A stretch of 64,000 nt of DNA, from NCBI GenBank assembly GCA_945883335.1, contig CAMCXI010000007.1:20041-84040 (forward strand), read 5' to 3'. The notes under the pieces were generated by a model, which made no database searches, was not told the DNA's origin, and worked only from the letters and a program-made list of their open reading frames with translations. Position 1 is the first letter of the stretch. The number at the start of each line of letters is the position of its first letter. Below are positions 17,074 to 28,241 of this stretch, piece by piece. The stretch is from Candidatus Methylopumilus universalis. GTDB lineage: Bacteria; Pseudomonadota; Gammaproteobacteria; Burkholderiales; Methylophilaceae. The translations under genes and the position numbers were made by a program.

Positions 17074-17979
17074 TTAAATCGCGCTCGGCAATTGTTCCTT
17101 GGTAATAAGAAATACAAACTGATTGCCGGACTCTACCTCTAGCCAAGTGAATTGCGCATCAGGGTAAGCCTCAAGTAAAGCATCGCGGTTGTGACCGATT
17201 TCAACAATCAACAAGCCGCCATCATTCAGATAATTCCCGGCTTCCTTGAGTAAGGTATGCGTATGGTCTAAACCATCCGTGCCGCTACCCAGCGCGATTT
17301 GTGGTTCATTACGATACTCTGTTGGAAGTAACGCCATTGATGGTGCATCTACGTATGGCGGGTTGCTAATAATTAAATCGTAAGTTTTGTCAGCAAGTGC
17401 TGTAAACATGTCAGATTGAATCGCGGTGACTTGCTCTTCCAACCCATAGTTTTTGATATTGATGTTTGATACCGCAATGGCATCAGGTGAAATATCTACC
17501 ACATCGATACTTGCATTAGGGAAGGCGTGCGCTAGCAAAACACCTAGACAACCACTGCCTGTGCAAATGTCAGCTGCGCTTTCCACCATCTCTTGATACT
17601 CAATCCAAGGATGTAAGCCATTCTCAAGTAATTCGGCAATAAATGAGCGTGGCACAATCACACGCTCATCCACGTAAAACTTAAAGCCTCTTAACCATGC
17701 TTCGCGAAGCAAGTAAGCGGTTGGGGTGCGGTCTGTGACGCGACGCTCAATCAGATGCGCCAAATGCTTGGCTTCATCTCTGGTTACACGCGCATCTAAA
17801 AAATTGTCTAAGGTATCTAAAGGTAAATGCAGCGCGCTCATCACGAGCCAGACGCTTTCGTCATAGGCGTTGTCAGTGCCATGGCCAAAGAATACTTCAG
17901 CTTTTTCTAAGCGGCTCATACTAAAACGCACCCAGTCCCGTATGGTGAGTAATGCTTCGGTGATGTGATTAGGCGTCAT
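17074..17979 (-). CDS. prmB: Ribosomal protein uL3 N5-glutamine methyltransferase
   Basis: This 301-residue enzyme has the SAM site (DICTGSGCLGVLLA) and the catalytic NPPY motif of the HemK/PrmB family. The N-terminal block AEVFFGHGTDNAYDE distinguishes PrmB from PrmC. It methylates a glutamine of ribosomal protein L3. The frame is open into dapE; the ATG at 17977-17979, 17 bases after the dapE stop, gives the normal length. It is the last gene of the dap operon. Confidence 0.92.
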   Translation of the reverse strand: MTPNHITEALLTIRDWVRFSMSRLEKAEVFFGHGTDNAYDESVWLVMSALHLPLDTLDNFLDARVTRDEAKHLAHLIERRVTDRTPTAYLLREAWLRGFKFYVDERVIVPRSFIAELLENGLHPWIEYQEMVESAADICTGSGCLGVLLAHAFPNASIDVVDISPDAIAVSNINIKNYGLEEQVTAIQSDMFTALADKTYDLIISNPPYVDAPSMALLPTEYRNEPQIALGSGTDGLDHTHTLLKEAGNYLNDGGLLIVEIGHNRDALLEAYPDAQFTWLEVESGNQFVFLITKEQLPSAI

Positions 17980-17995
17980 GTTGATCGTGTCCAGT

Positions 17996-19162
<1,167 letters not shown>

Positions 19163-19513
19163 TTAAGGATTTAAGAGTTGATGGTATTTGGCTTCATCAA
19201 AGCCTAAAGCCAGTAAGGTGTAATCTTTGACTAATAAAGGGCGCTTTATCACTGAGGTCTTTATCATCATTAATTCAGTAGCACTTGCGTTGTCGATGAC
19301 AGCCGCTTTTTCTGCGTCGCTTAAATTTCGCCAAGTCATGCCTGCACGATTGACTAATTTATCCCAAGGCGCTTGCGTGAGCCATTGTTGGATCGTGGCC
19401 TCATCTATGCCTTGTTTTTTGAAGTCGTGGAATTCATAAGTAACACCATTTTCTTCAAGCCAAGTGCGCGCTTTTTTAACAGTATTGCAATTTGGGATGC
19501 CGTAAAGTTTCAT
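19163..19513 (-). CDS. yffB: ArsC/Spx-family protein YffB
   Basis: The protein of about 116 residues matches the YffB branch of the ArsC/Spx thioredoxin-like fold: MKLYGIPNCNTVKKARTWLEE with a single active-site-like cysteine, and the C-terminal IKRPLLV segment. YffB proteins are thought to be glutathione-dependent thiol reductases, with unproven substrates. The exact start is uncertain between 19513 and 19522. It sits between dapD and dapE, a placement common in related bacteria. Confidence 0.85.
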   Translation of the reverse strand: MKLYGIPNCNTVKKARTWLEENGVTYEFHDFKKQGIDEATIQQWLTQAPWDKLVNRAGMTWRNLSDAEKAAVIDNASATELMMIKTSVIKRPLLVKDYTLLALGFDEAKYHQLLNP

Positions 19514-19551
19514 GGGGGACATTTTAACAGTAAAAGCAGCGCTATAAAGCA

Positions 19552-19575
19552 AAACAGCCCACTAAGGGGCTGTTT
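19552..19575 (-). terminator. Hairpin terminator after dapD
   Basis: AAACAGCCC and GGGCTGTTT form a nine-base stem with a six-base loop. On the minus strand it follows the dapD stop by about 20 bases and precedes a short, interrupted T-run, so termination may be partial and allow some read-through into yffB and dapE. Confidence 0.6.
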
Positions 19576-19595
19576 GTAAAGAAGGCGAAAGTGAA

Positions 19596-20423
19596 TTAAA
19601 TGCCGCGCAATAATTCATTAATGCCGACTTTACCTAAAGTCTTTTCATCTACTTTTTTCACAATGACAGCGCAGTAAAGGCTGTAGCTACCGTCTTTAGA
19701 AGGCAAATTGCCAGAAACAACCACAGAGCCTTTTGGCACGCGGCCATAAGTCACTGAACCAGTCTCGCGGTCGTAAATTTTTGTAGATTGGCCGATGTAA
19801 ACGCCCATTGAAATCACGCAGTTGTCTTCAACCACAACACCTTCAACCACTTCAGAACGCGCGCCAACAAAGCAATTATCACCAATAATGGTTGGGCCAG
19901 CTTGAACAGGCTCCAATACACCGCCAATGCCTACACCACCAGATAAGTGCACGTTTTTACCAATTTGCGCACATGAACCAACCGTTGCCCATGTATCAAC
20001 CATGGTACCCTCGCCAACATAAGCGCCGATGTTGACGTATGAAGGCATTAATACAGCATTTTTGCCGATGAATGAACCGCGACGAACGATTGCGTTAGGC
20101 ACTACGCGGAAGCCGCCAGCTTGGAAGTCTTCTTCAGTGTAATCAGCAAATTTTGGTGGGACTTTATCGAAGTACTGTGTGCAACCGCCATCCATCAATA
20201 TATTGTCTTGTAAACGGAATGAAAGCAATACTGCCTTCTTGAGCCATTGGTGTGTTTCCCATTCTTGGCTGTCACCTTTACGTGAAGCAACGCGTAATTT
20301 ACCTGCATCTAAATCAGCTAAAACGCTAGCAACGGCTTCTTTAAGCTCTGCTGAAGCATTGCTTGGGTTAATGTCGGCGCGACGCTCAAAAGCGTCTTCA
20401 ATGATGGTTTGTAATTGGCTCAT
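19596..20423 (-). CDS. dapD: Tetrahydrodipicolinate N-succinyltransferase
   Basis: A 275-residue left-handed beta-helix acyltransferase. The hexapeptide-repeat region ([20 protein letters not shown] onward) and the [11 protein letters not shown] segment are diagnostic of DapD. It transfers succinate from succinyl-CoA to tetrahydrodipicolinate, the step two before DapE. A start codon at 20421-20423 gives the normal length. Confidence 0.97.
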   Translation of the reverse strand: MSQLQTIIEDAFERRADINPSNASAELKEAVASVLADLDAGKLRVASRKGDSQEWETHQWLKKAVLLSFRLQDNILMDGGCTQYFDKVPPKFADYTEEDFQAGGFRVVPNAIVRRGSFIGKNAVLMPSYVNIGAYVGEGTMVDTWATVGSCAQIGKNVHLSGGVGIGGVLEPVQAGPTIIGDNCFVGARSEVVEGVVVEDNCVISMGVYIGQSTKIYDRETGSVTYGRVPKGSVVVSGNLPSKDGSYSLYCAVIVKKVDEKTLGKVGINELLRGI

Positions 20424-20521
20424 GGATAATTCCGATACTGAAAAAATAGTCTAAAAATTGGTAAAGCTTAATTAAGTGCGGCATTTTACCTGATTCTGTT
20501 AGCTTGAAGCAGGTAATGCGC

Positions 20522-21355
20522 TTATTTGCTCGTTTTTGCCTGTTCGTAAAGTGGCATCACCGTTGGGATCAGCTTAGATAGGTCATCGATACGTGTTTTT
20601 TCAGATGGATGGCTACTTAAGAATTCCGCAGGTTTTTTACCGCTAGATTGTGCCATTTTAGTCCACAAGCTAATCGCTGCATTAGGATTGTAGCCTGCAC
20701 GTGCAGCCAGCTCTAACCCCATACGATCAGCTTCCGTTTCTTGCGTACGCGAATTAGGGAGTGCGAAAAATAATTGTGTACCTTTGCCAGCCATGTCTAA
20801 ACTTGTTGCCGCATTTTTCTTGGAACCAATGACTGCCGCTAGTAATGCAAGGCCGCCTTGCTGCGCATAAGCTAGAGACATACGTTCACGTCCATGTTCA
20901 CGCAAAGCATGAGCAATCTCGTGGCCAATGACGGCAGCAAGCTCATCATCTGTTGCGTTTAACTTATCGATTAAGCCAGTAAACACCATAATTTTTCCGC
21001 CAGGCATGCAATAGGCGTTGACTTGATCATTCTTTTCTACGTTGACTTCCCATTTCCAGCGGGCAGCATCTGCACGATAGACTGGGACTTGCGCGATTAA
21101 GTGGTCGGAAATGGCGCGGATTCTAGCTAATACAGTAGGGTCGGTGTTAAGCGTTTTCTTGTCGCTAGCCGTTTTGAGTGTTTGAGAGTAACTCGCCGAA
21201 GACATGCTTTCCACTTGCTTGCTAGACAGCATCATAAATTGGCTACGATCTATTCCAACAGCGCCTTTGTTAGTGGTTGTTGTACAGCCTACTATTTGCG
21301 TTGAGATAAGCGCTAGCATTAGAAAGTGAAATGGTTTCGTGAGAATTTTTATCAT
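20522..21355 (-). CDS. M48-family metallopeptidase lipoprotein
   Basis: The 277-residue lipoprotein has a signal peptide ending in a lipobox (IVGC, Cys24) and the zinc motif HEIAHALREH with a downstream ETEADRMG segment supplying the third ligand. This is the LoiP/YcaL class of periplasmic M48 proteases involved in outer-membrane protein quality control. The ATG at 21353-21355 is preferred to a TTG five codons upstream. It follows kup on the same strand by 26 bases. Confidence 0.9.
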   Translation of the reverse strand: MIKILTKPFHFLMLALISTQIVGCTTTTNKGAVGIDRSQFMMLSSKQVESMSSASYSQTLKTASDKKTLNTDPTVLARIRAISDHLIAQVPVYRADAARWKWEVNVEKNDQVNAYCMPGGKIMVFTGLIDKLNATDDELAAVIGHEIAHALREHGRERMSLAYAQQGGLALLAAVIGSKKNAATSLDMAGKGTQLFFALPNSRTQETEADRMGLELAARAGYNPNAAISLWTKMAQSSGKKPAEFLSSHPSEKTRIDDLSKLIPTVMPLYEQAKTSK

Positions 21356-21381
21356 GATTAAATCTTTCAAACAATTTCTGA

Positions 21382-23271
21382 TTAGAAGCTCACCTGCGAA
21401 CCAAGTTCAACCACGCGGTTAGGTGGGAGCTTAAATTGGTTGGTAATGGTTTCAGCCGATCTGAATAGACCAATAAATATTTTTTTGCGCCAAATCGCCA
21501 TGTCTGGGCTTTCGCAAGCAATCAGAATTTCTTTGCCTACGAAGAATGAGGTGTCCATTGAGTCAAGCACCAAGCCTTGAGCTGCGGACAATTCCAAGTC
21601 GCGAGGTAAATCAGGCTCATCTTTAAAGCCGTAATTGACAGTCACTCTGTAGAACTCATGTGGAAGTTTTTCTACCAAGATTAAGTCTTCTTTGGGGGTA
21701 TGCGGAAAATCTGAGAACTTTACAGTCAATATCACCACTTTTTCATGCAATACTTTGTTGTGTTTGAGGTTGTGCAACATTGCATGCGGGACACCATCAG
21801 GGTTAGGTGTCATAAATAATGCGGTGCCTGGAACGCGCGCTGGCGGGTGCTGACCGATCGCTTCAATAAACGGACTCAGTTCCATTGCGTCGTCTTTAAG
21901 GTTAGCGTAAAGCAATGAGCGTCCAGTCTTCCAAGTCACCATGAGCGTGAAGATGAAGATTCCAATCACAAGCGGCACCCAGCCGCCATCAGGAATTTTA
22001 AGAACGTTAGCTGTAAAGAAAGAAACGTCGACTATTAGAAAAGTAACAATTAACGCGCCAGTTTTTAGCTTGCTCCAGCCCCACATGTGGTGAAAAACAA
22101 TGCCGGCGAGTAATGAAGTAATGACCATGTCACCAGTCACCGCAATACCATAAGCTGCAGCTAAATTGCCGGAGGACTTAAAGCCTAATACCAGCACCAT
22201 AATAGCAATCATCAAACCCCAATTAACACGTGGCATATAGATTTGTCCTTCGTGACTCTCTGAAGTGTGTTCTACATGCATGCGTGGCAAATATCCAAGC
22301 TGAAGAGCTTGACGAGACACTGAAAATGCCCCAGTAATTACCGCTTGAGAAGCAATCACCGCAGCCAAGGTTGCTAGGATAATTAATGGAAATAAACTCC
22401 ATTCGGGAGACATTAAATAGAAAGGATTAACGACCGTCTCATGGTTGGCAAGAATAAGTGCGCCTTGACCAAAATAATTGAGTATGAGTGCAGGAAAAAC
22501 CAGACAGAACCAAGCAAGTCTGATTGGCAAGCGTCCGAAGTGACCCATGTCGGCATACAACGCTTCCGCACCAGTGACAGAAAGCACTACTGCACCAAGC
22601 GCAACAAATGCAATCCAAGGGCTGGTATGGAAAAATTGAAAAGCATAATACGGGTTAAGAGCTTGCAAGATAGTTGGATATTGCACAATGCTCGTGATGC
22701 CAAGCACGGCGAGCGTTCCAAACCAAAGCAACATAATCGGCCCGAAGAGGGCACCAACCAAGGCTGTTCCCTTGCTCTGTGCCCAGAATAAGAGGGCTAT
22801 TACGATAAGCGTGATTGGGATGATGAGTTTATGGAGCCCTGGTGCTGCAACTTCTAAACCCTCAACCGCTGAAAGCACGGAAATCGCTGGCGTAATCATC
22901 CCGTCTGCATAGAACATACAAGCACCCAAAATGCCCAGCAGCATAATGGTATGTTGCATTTTTTTATCGCCGCCTGCATGTCGTGATGCAAGTGCGAGCA
23001 AAGCCATAATACCGCCTTCGCCGCGGTTATCAGCTCGCATAATAAAGGCGACATATTTCACTGAAACCACCATGATAAGCGCCCATACAATGAGGGACAA
23101 AATTCCAAACATATTGGCTTCAGTGAGAGGAACAGGGTGAGCGCCGACTGAAAAAACTTCTTTCATCGTATAAAGCGGGCTGGTGCCAATATCACCAAAC
23201 ACAACGCCCAATGCGGCCAATGTCAGTGCGGAGAGTTTTGTTTTATTGCCAGTACCAGTGGATGACGACAT
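21382..23271 (-). CDS. kup: Low-affinity potassium transporter Kup
   Basis: This 629-residue transporter shows the family opening LAALGVVFGDIGTSPLYT, about twelve membrane segments in the first 450 residues and a hydrophilic C-terminal domain. It imports K+ with protons. Length is standard for Kup. It lies 93 bases downstream of xseA on the same strand. Confidence 0.96.
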   Translation of the reverse strand: MSSSTGTGNKTKLSALTLAALGVVFGDIGTSPLYTMKEVFSVGAHPVPLTEANMFGILSLIVWALIMVVSVKYVAFIMRADNRGEGGIMALLALASRHAGGDKKMQHTIMLLGILGACMFYADGMITPAISVLSAVEGLEVAAPGLHKLIIPITLIVIALLFWAQSKGTALVGALFGPIMLLWFGTLAVLGITSIVQYPTILQALNPYYAFQFFHTSPWIAFVALGAVVLSVTGAEALYADMGHFGRLPIRLAWFCLVFPALILNYFGQGALILANHETVVNPFYLMSPEWSLFPLIILATLAAVIASQAVITGAFSVSRQALQLGYLPRMHVEHTSESHEGQIYMPRVNWGLMIAIMVLVLGFKSSGNLAAAYGIAVTGDMVITSLLAGIVFHHMWGWSKLKTGALIVTFLIVDVSFFTANVLKIPDGGWVPLVIGIFIFTLMVTWKTGRSLLYANLKDDAMELSPFIEAIGQHPPARVPGTALFMTPNPDGVPHAMLHNLKHNKVLHEKVVILTVKFSDFPHTPKEDLILVEKLPHEFYRVTVNYGFKDEPDLPRDLELSAAQGLVLDSMDTSFFVGKEILIACESPDMAIWRKKIFIGLFRSAETITNQFKLPPNRVVELGSQVSF

Positions 23272-23364
23272 TAAAAATCAGCTTGAGGACTTAAAACAGT
23301 ATTATCAATCAACTTCAGTGCTAAACCAATAGCAGAATGATAATAGCTCGTGACTTCATCGAAA

Positions 23365-24579
23365 TTAAGAGGTTTTTGAGACAACTGCCTCAGCTTCGCC
23401 CACACCAAAAGTAAGGTTGATGGCATCCCCAGCTTTGATTTGGTTACTATTATTAATAATCTGGCCATCTTGGGTTTGCGCAAAAGCATAGCCTCGCGTC
23501 AACACTGCTTGCGGGTTGAGATGATGTAAGTTTTGCTCAATTTGATTGAGATTGTTTTGTTGACGTTGTAATTGTTGTTTGATGTTCAAACTCAGCCTAT
23601 GGGCTAGTTGCGCTAGTTGTTGTATCTGTTGCCCAATTTGCTGTGATGGAGAGACCAGACGACGCGCCAAATAATCTAGCATCTGTGAACGTTGCATTAT
23701 TCCATCAACAATACTTTTATTAAGTTGCAAGCCTAATTGTTTGAGCCTATTTAATAATGATTCGCGAGATGGCGATGCAAGCTCCGCCGCCGCTGTTGGT
23801 GTCGCAGCGCGCGTATCCGCCACAAAGTCACAAATCGTAAAATCTGTTTCATGCCCCACACCGCTAATGGTTGGAATCCGGCAATTGGCAATCGCTCGCG
23901 CAACGACTTCCTCATTAAACTGCCATAAGTCTTCCATGCTTCCACCCCCACGGCAAATAATTAGCACGTCGCATTCATTTCGCTCATGAGCGCTATTGAT
24001 CGCATTGGCGATTTGCTTTGCCGCACCTTTGCCTTGGACAGGCGTTGGGTAAATGATCACAGGAATGCTGGGCATGCGGCGTTTGAGCGTTGTAAGTACG
24101 TCATGCAATGCGGCCGCGTCGGGTGACGTCACAATGCCGATTTGTTTTGGGTGGGCTGGAATAGCTTGTTTAAAAGCAGGGTCGAAGAGGCCTTCTTGTT
24201 GTAGTTTTGCTTTTAGTTTTTCAAAGGCTTCAAATAATACCCCAGCGCCAGCACGTTGCAAAAACTCAATGGTGAGTTGAAAGCTACCGCGTGCTTCGTA
24301 GAGCGTGACTAATGCGCGCGCTTCGACTTTATCACCTTCTTTCGGCGTCCAGTCTAAATAACTATTACGCCCACGAAACATCACACAACTCACTTGGGCG
24401 CCAGCATCCTTCAGTGAGAAGTACCAATGCCCGGAAGCAGCGCGGGTGAGGTTGGAGATTTCGCCTGATACCCAAAATAGCGGAAAGCTTTGCTCCAGCA
24501 CCTCTTTTGCCAAGCGATTCAACTCACTAACGGTGAGCACTTTTGGCGAAGCAATACTCGCTTGTTCTGTGTCTATCAT
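23365..24579 (-). CDS. xseA: Exodeoxyribonuclease VII large subunit
   Basis: The 404-residue protein has the N-terminal OB fold (FWVSGEISNLTRAASGHWYF), the central catalytic domain (GIVTSPDAAALHD, ICRGGGSMEDLW, GVGHETDFTI) and a glutamine-rich coiled-coil C-terminus. It degrades single-stranded DNA with XseB, which is not in the window. It is shorter than the E. coli protein, mainly in the coiled-coil region. Confidence 0.95.
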   Translation of the reverse strand: MIDTEQASIASPKVLTVSELNRLAKEVLEQSFPLFWVSGEISNLTRAASGHWYFSLKDAGAQVSCVMFRGRNSYLDWTPKEGDKVEARALVTLYEARGSFQLTIEFLQRAGAGVLFEAFEKLKAKLQQEGLFDPAFKQAIPAHPKQIGIVTSPDAAALHDVLTTLKRRMPSIPVIIYPTPVQGKGAAKQIANAINSAHERNECDVLIICRGGGSMEDLWQFNEEVVARAIANCRIPTISGVGHETDFTICDFVADTRAATPTAAAELASPSRESLLNRLKQLGLQLNKSIVDGIMQRSQMLDYLARRLVSPSQQIGQQIQQLAQLAHRLSLNIKQQLQRQQNNLNQIEQNLHHLNPQAVLTRGYAFAQTQDGQIINNSNQIKAGDAINLTFGVGEAEAVVSKTS

Positions 24580-24668
24580 TGGGTTTTATCCGTTACAATC
24601 TAGGCTAATTAGTTGCTCGTTATTATAAAGGATGAGCACGTTGCTATTCGCACCGATTGGATTTAAAT

Positions 24669-25169
24669 ATGTTTAATAAAATACTGAACTGCCGGACCGC
24701 CTATTTATTAGGCTTTTTTGCGAGCTTTGGCCTAGTAGCCTTAGCTTTAGTGATTCAAACCCAATACAATTTAGAGCCGTGTCCGCTCTGTATTTCTCAG
24801 CGCATTGTGTTGATGGGCTTAGGACTTTTGTTTTTAATGGCGGCAATTCACAATCCGCAAAAACCAGCTTGGGTAAAGTTCTATGCTTTACTGCAAATAC
24901 TGACCGCCTTTGGTGGCGCTGGTGTTGCCATTCGTCATTGGTATTTGCAAGTGCATAAAGATGAAATGTTGGTAGATTGCGGCGTTGGCTTTGACTACAT
25001 GTTCGATAACTTTCCGCTTAAAAAAGCGCTCATGCTAGTGTTTCGTGGAACTGGCGATTGTGCTGCGATTGATTGGACCTTTTTAGGATTAAGTATTCCG
25101 CAATTGGCTTTAATCGCCTTTTTAAGTATTGCGGCCTATGCGGTGTTATTGGCTAAAAAACGAATTTAG
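24669..25169 (+). CDS. dsbB: Disulfide bond formation protein B
   Basis: A 166-residue inner-membrane protein with four transmembrane helices and the two periplasmic cysteine pairs of DsbB: CPLC in the first loop and a Cys...Cys pair in the second loop (DCGVGFDYMF ... GTGDCA). It reoxidises DsbA and passes electrons to quinone. I start at the ATG at 24669; an in-frame TTG lies four codons upstream. Divergent from xseA. Confidence 0.93.
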   Translation: MFNKILNCRTAYLLGFFASFGLVALALVIQTQYNLEPCPLCISQRIVLMGLGLLFLMAAIHNPQKPAWVKFYALLQILTAFGGAGVAIRHWYLQVHKDEMLVDCGVGFDYMFDNFPLKKALMLVFRGTGDCAAIDWTFLGLSIPQLALIAFLSIAAYAVLLAKKRI

Positions 25170-25179
25170 ATGAAATTTT

Positions 25180-26067
25180 ATGTATAAATATTTAGAAGAC
25201 TTTGTCGGAAATACCCCTTTAGTCAAACTAAAACGTATCCCTGGAAATACCAGCAATACGATTTTGGTGAAGTTGGAGGGTAACAACCCCGCAGGCTCAG
25301 TGAAAGATCGTCCAGCGCTGTCGATGATTACACGCGCTGAAGCCCGTGGCGATATTAAGCCAGGCGACACCTTGATTGAAGCGACATCTGGCAACACTGG
25401 CATTGCCTTGGCCATGGCGGCAGCGATGAAGGGCTACAAAATGTTGCTGGTGATGCCTGAAAACCAAAGCATAGAACGTCGCCAAACCATGAAAGCTTTT
25501 GGTGCGGAATTATTGCTGACCCCGAAAGATGGCAGTATGGAGTTGGCGCGTGATGTGGCGATGAAGCTTCAAGCCGAAGGCGAGGGTATTGTGCTCGACC
25601 AATTTGGTAATCCAGATAATCCATTAGCCCATTACGAAGGCACTGGCCCTGAGATTTGGCGTGATACCGAAGGCAAAGTCACCCATTTTATTGCGAGTAT
25701 GGGCACCACTGGCACCATCATGGGTACGTCCCGTTTCTTAAAAGAGCAAAACCCTAACATCCAAATTATCGGCGTACAGCCCGAAGATGGCGCGCAAATC
25801 CCGGGCATTCGTAAATGGCCAGAAGAGTATTTACCTACTATTTATGATGCTAAAAATGTGGATCAATTGATTTATGTGAGTCAAGCCAATGCTGAAAAAA
25901 TGACGCGTCGACTGGCCGCTGAAGAGGGCATCTTTGCCGGTATTTCATCTGGCGGCGGTTTATATGCGGCACTTGAGTTATCAAAGCACTTAGAAAACGC
26001 TGTGATTGTGTCTATTGTGTGTGACAGGGGTGACCGCTATCTTTCAACGGGTGTTTTTCCAGCATGA
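25180..26067 (+). CDS. cysM: Cysteine synthase B
   Basis: The 295-residue PLP enzyme has the lysine-bearing motif NPAGSVKDRPA, the phosphate-binding ATSGNTGIALA loop and GISSGGGLYA. The length and the ending (DRGDRYLSTGVFP) match CysM rather than CysK. It makes cysteine from O-acetylserine and sulfide or thiosulfate. It lies 10 bases after dsbB and overlaps the next start by four bases. Confidence 0.95.
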   Translation: MYKYLEDFVGNTPLVKLKRIPGNTSNTILVKLEGNNPAGSVKDRPALSMITRAEARGDIKPGDTLIEATSGNTGIALAMAAAMKGYKMLLVMPENQSIERRQTMKAFGAELLLTPKDGSMELARDVAMKLQAEGEGIVLDQFGNPDNPLAHYEGTGPEIWRDTEGKVTHFIASMGTTGTIMGTSRFLKEQNPNIQIIGVQPEDGAQIPGIRKWPEEYLPTIYDAKNVDQLIYVSQANAEKMTRRLAAEEGIFAGISSGGGLYAALELSKHLENAVIVSIVCDRGDRYLSTGVFPA

Positions 26068-26840
26068 TTCCAACCTTAGTTTTTGACATTGAAACCATCC
26101 CCGATACTGATGGCTTAAAAAGCTTGCTGGGCTTGCCAGAAGAGACATCGGCGGATGATGTGGCGAAAATTGCCTTTCATCAACGTCGTCAGCACAACGG
26201 CAGTGAGTTTTTGCCTTTGCATCAGCACCGTGTGGTGGCAATTTCTTGTGTTTTGCGTGACAGCGATAACTTCAAGGTATGGTCATTGGGAGCGCCAGAT
26301 GAGCCAGAAGGTCAACTGATTCAGCGTTTTTTTGATGGCATTGAAAAGTACACGCCGAATGTGGTTTCTTGGAATGGCGGTGGTTTCGATTTCCCTGTGT
26401 TGCACTATCGCGGATTGGTGCATGGCATACAAGCACCTCGCTATTGGGATATGGGCGAAGACGACAAAGAGTTTAAGTGGAATAACTACATTAGCCGTTA
26501 TCATTCACGCCATACTGATTTAATGGATTTGCTCGCGATGTATCAAGGGCGTGCCAATGCGCCTTTAGATGATATGGCGCAATTGTGTGGTTTCCCAGGC
26601 AAGCTTGGCATGGATGGCAGTAAGGTGTGGGATGCCTATCAAAATGGCGAGATAGAAGCGATTCGCAATTACTGCGAAACCGATGTGGTGAATACTTATC
26701 TTGTGTTTTTGCGCTTTCAATTGATGCGCGGTCAGCTAAATCAAGCAGCTTATGAGCGTGAGATTGGATTAGTGCGCGACACCTTGAATGCAGATGCGGC
26801 AACCCACTGGCAAGAGTTTATGGCGGCTTGGAAGTCTTAA
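26064..26840 (+). CDS. Predicted 3'-5' exonuclease (PolB exo2-like)
   Basis: The 258-residue protein has the DEDDy-type exonuclease elements: VFDIETIPD near the N-terminus, SWNGGGFDFPVL around residue 105 and the C-terminal YCETDVVNTY. It matches the family of predicted 3'-5' exonucleases related to DNA polymerase B exonuclease domains (PF10108). Physiological substrate is unknown. Its ATGA start overlaps the cysM stop, so translation is coupled. Confidence 0.88.
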   Translation: MIPTLVFDIETIPDTDGLKSLLGLPEETSADDVAKIAFHQRRQHNGSEFLPLHQHRVVAISCVLRDSDNFKVWSLGAPDEPEGQLIQRFFDGIEKYTPNVVSWNGGGFDFPVLHYRGLVHGIQAPRYWDMGEDDKEFKWNNYISRYHSRHTDLMDLLAMYQGRANAPLDDMAQLCGFPGKLGMDGSKVWDAYQNGEIEAIRNYCETDVVNTYLVFLRFQLMRGQLNQAAYEREIGLVRDTLNADAATHWQEFMAAWKS

Positions 26841-26878
26841 GCATTTTTTAATTATTTAAGTTGTAAAGTTTATCCGTC

Positions 26879-28219
26879 ATGCGCTCTCGTAAAAAATTCA
26901 AATCTGAAAATCCTATTGGCACAGCCCTTATCGAATCTCTAGACCAAGAGGGGCGAGGCGTTGCCCATGTGGACGGTAAAGCGATATTTATTCGCGGCGC
27001 TTTGCCTAATGAGACGGTGACTTACCAATCAACACGTATTAAATCTAGCTATGAGTTTGCTGAAACTAAGTCAGTGTTAAAAGCCTCAAATTTGCGTGTC
27101 ACGCCGAAATGTCCGCACTTCGGTATGTGTGGTGGCTGTGCGCTCCAGCATTTGGATTTTTCTGCGCAAGTGGCGGCTAAGCAACGCTTACTGGAAAATG
27201 ATTTACACCATATCGGCAAGGTAAAGCCAGAGAGTCTGTTGCCACCAATTTATGGGCCGGCTTGGGGCTACCGACACAAAGCGCGTTTGCGTGTGAAGTA
27301 CGTTGCTAAAAAAGACCGAGTGCTGGTTGGATTTAATGAAAAATCTACCCCATTTGTGGCGGATATGAATCGCTGTGAAGTTTTGCCACCGCGCATTTCA
27401 GCTTTGATTACCCCGCTACAAGAAATGATTGTTCAAATGAGCATTCGTGATGCTATTCCGCAGATTGAGTTAGCAGTCGGTGAGCACGCAGTTGTGTTGG
27501 TGTTCCGTGTGATGGAAACACCCAATGCTAAAGATGAAGCCTTGTTTAAAGCCTTTGCTGATGAATTTGATGTGCAAGTGTGGACGCAGACCAAAGGCCT
27601 GGATACCGTTCAGCCTTTCTATCCATTAGATGGCGCCAAGCTCAGCTATTCTTTGCCTGAGTTTGATTTAACTTATCCGTTTAACCCCACTGAGTTTACG
27701 CAGGTTAATCCGCATATTAATCAAGTGATGTTGCGCCGTGCGATACAGTTACTCTCTCCGCAGGTGGGTGAGAATATTGCAGATTTCTTCTGTGGCCTAG
27801 GTAACTTTACTTTGCCAATTGCGCGCTCCGGGGCAACTGTATTGGGCATGGAGGGCTTGGAAGTCTTAGTTAATCGTGCGCGTGAAAGTGCGGCTTTAAA
27901 TGGGCTCGCTGAGCAAGTGGAATTTACTGAGGCTGACTTATTCGATATGACGCCAGAATTATTACAAGGCTTGGGTCATTTTGATAAATGGCTGATCGAT
28001 CCGCCACGCGATGGTGCAATGGCTTTAGTGAGTGCTTTGCCCAATGACGGCAGCTTTGGCCCTGAACGCATGGTCTATGTGTCTTGTAACCCAGCCACAT
28101 TGGCGCGTGATGCTGGAATTCTGGTCAATGAAAAAGGCTATCGCATGATCGCCGCTGGCGTGATTAATATGTTCCCACACACCTCACACGTGGAATCCAT
28201 TGCCTTATTTGAGCGCTAA
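26879..28219 (+). CDS. rlmD: 23S rRNA (uracil(1939)-C5)-methyltransferase
   Basis: This 446-residue enzyme has an N-terminal TRAM domain, the iron-sulfur cysteines in [10 protein letters not shown], the SAM motif [14 protein letters not shown] and the catalytic [10 protein letters not shown]. It methylates U1939 of 23S rRNA. Size and motif order are standard for RlmD. It starts 38 bases after the exonuclease gene. Confidence 0.95.
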   Translation: MRSRKKFKSENPIGTALIESLDQEGRGVAHVDGKAIFIRGALPNETVTYQSTRIKSSYEFAETKSVLKASNLRVTPKCPHFGMCGGCALQHLDFSAQVAAKQRLLENDLHHIGKVKPESLLPPIYGPAWGYRHKARLRVKYVAKKDRVLVGFNEKSTPFVADMNRCEVLPPRISALITPLQEMIVQMSIRDAIPQIELAVGEHAVVLVFRVMETPNAKDEALFKAFADEFDVQVWTQTKGLDTVQPFYPLDGAKLSYSLPEFDLTYPFNPTEFTQVNPHINQVMLRRAIQLLSPQVGENIADFFCGLGNFTLPIARSGATVLGMEGLEVLVNRARESAALNGLAEQVEFTEADLFDMTPELLQGLGHFDKWLIDPPRDGAMALVSALPNDGSFGPERMVYVSCNPATLARDAGILVNEKGYRMIAAGVINMFPHTSHVESIALFER

Positions 28220-28241
28220 ATTGCGCTATCCCTTAAAAATC

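Noticed and set aside
20481..20519. Hairpin downstream of the M48 gene (TTACCTG with CAGGTAA)
   Set aside because: The stem is only seven bases with a long loop and no T-run follows on either strand, so I do not call it a terminator.
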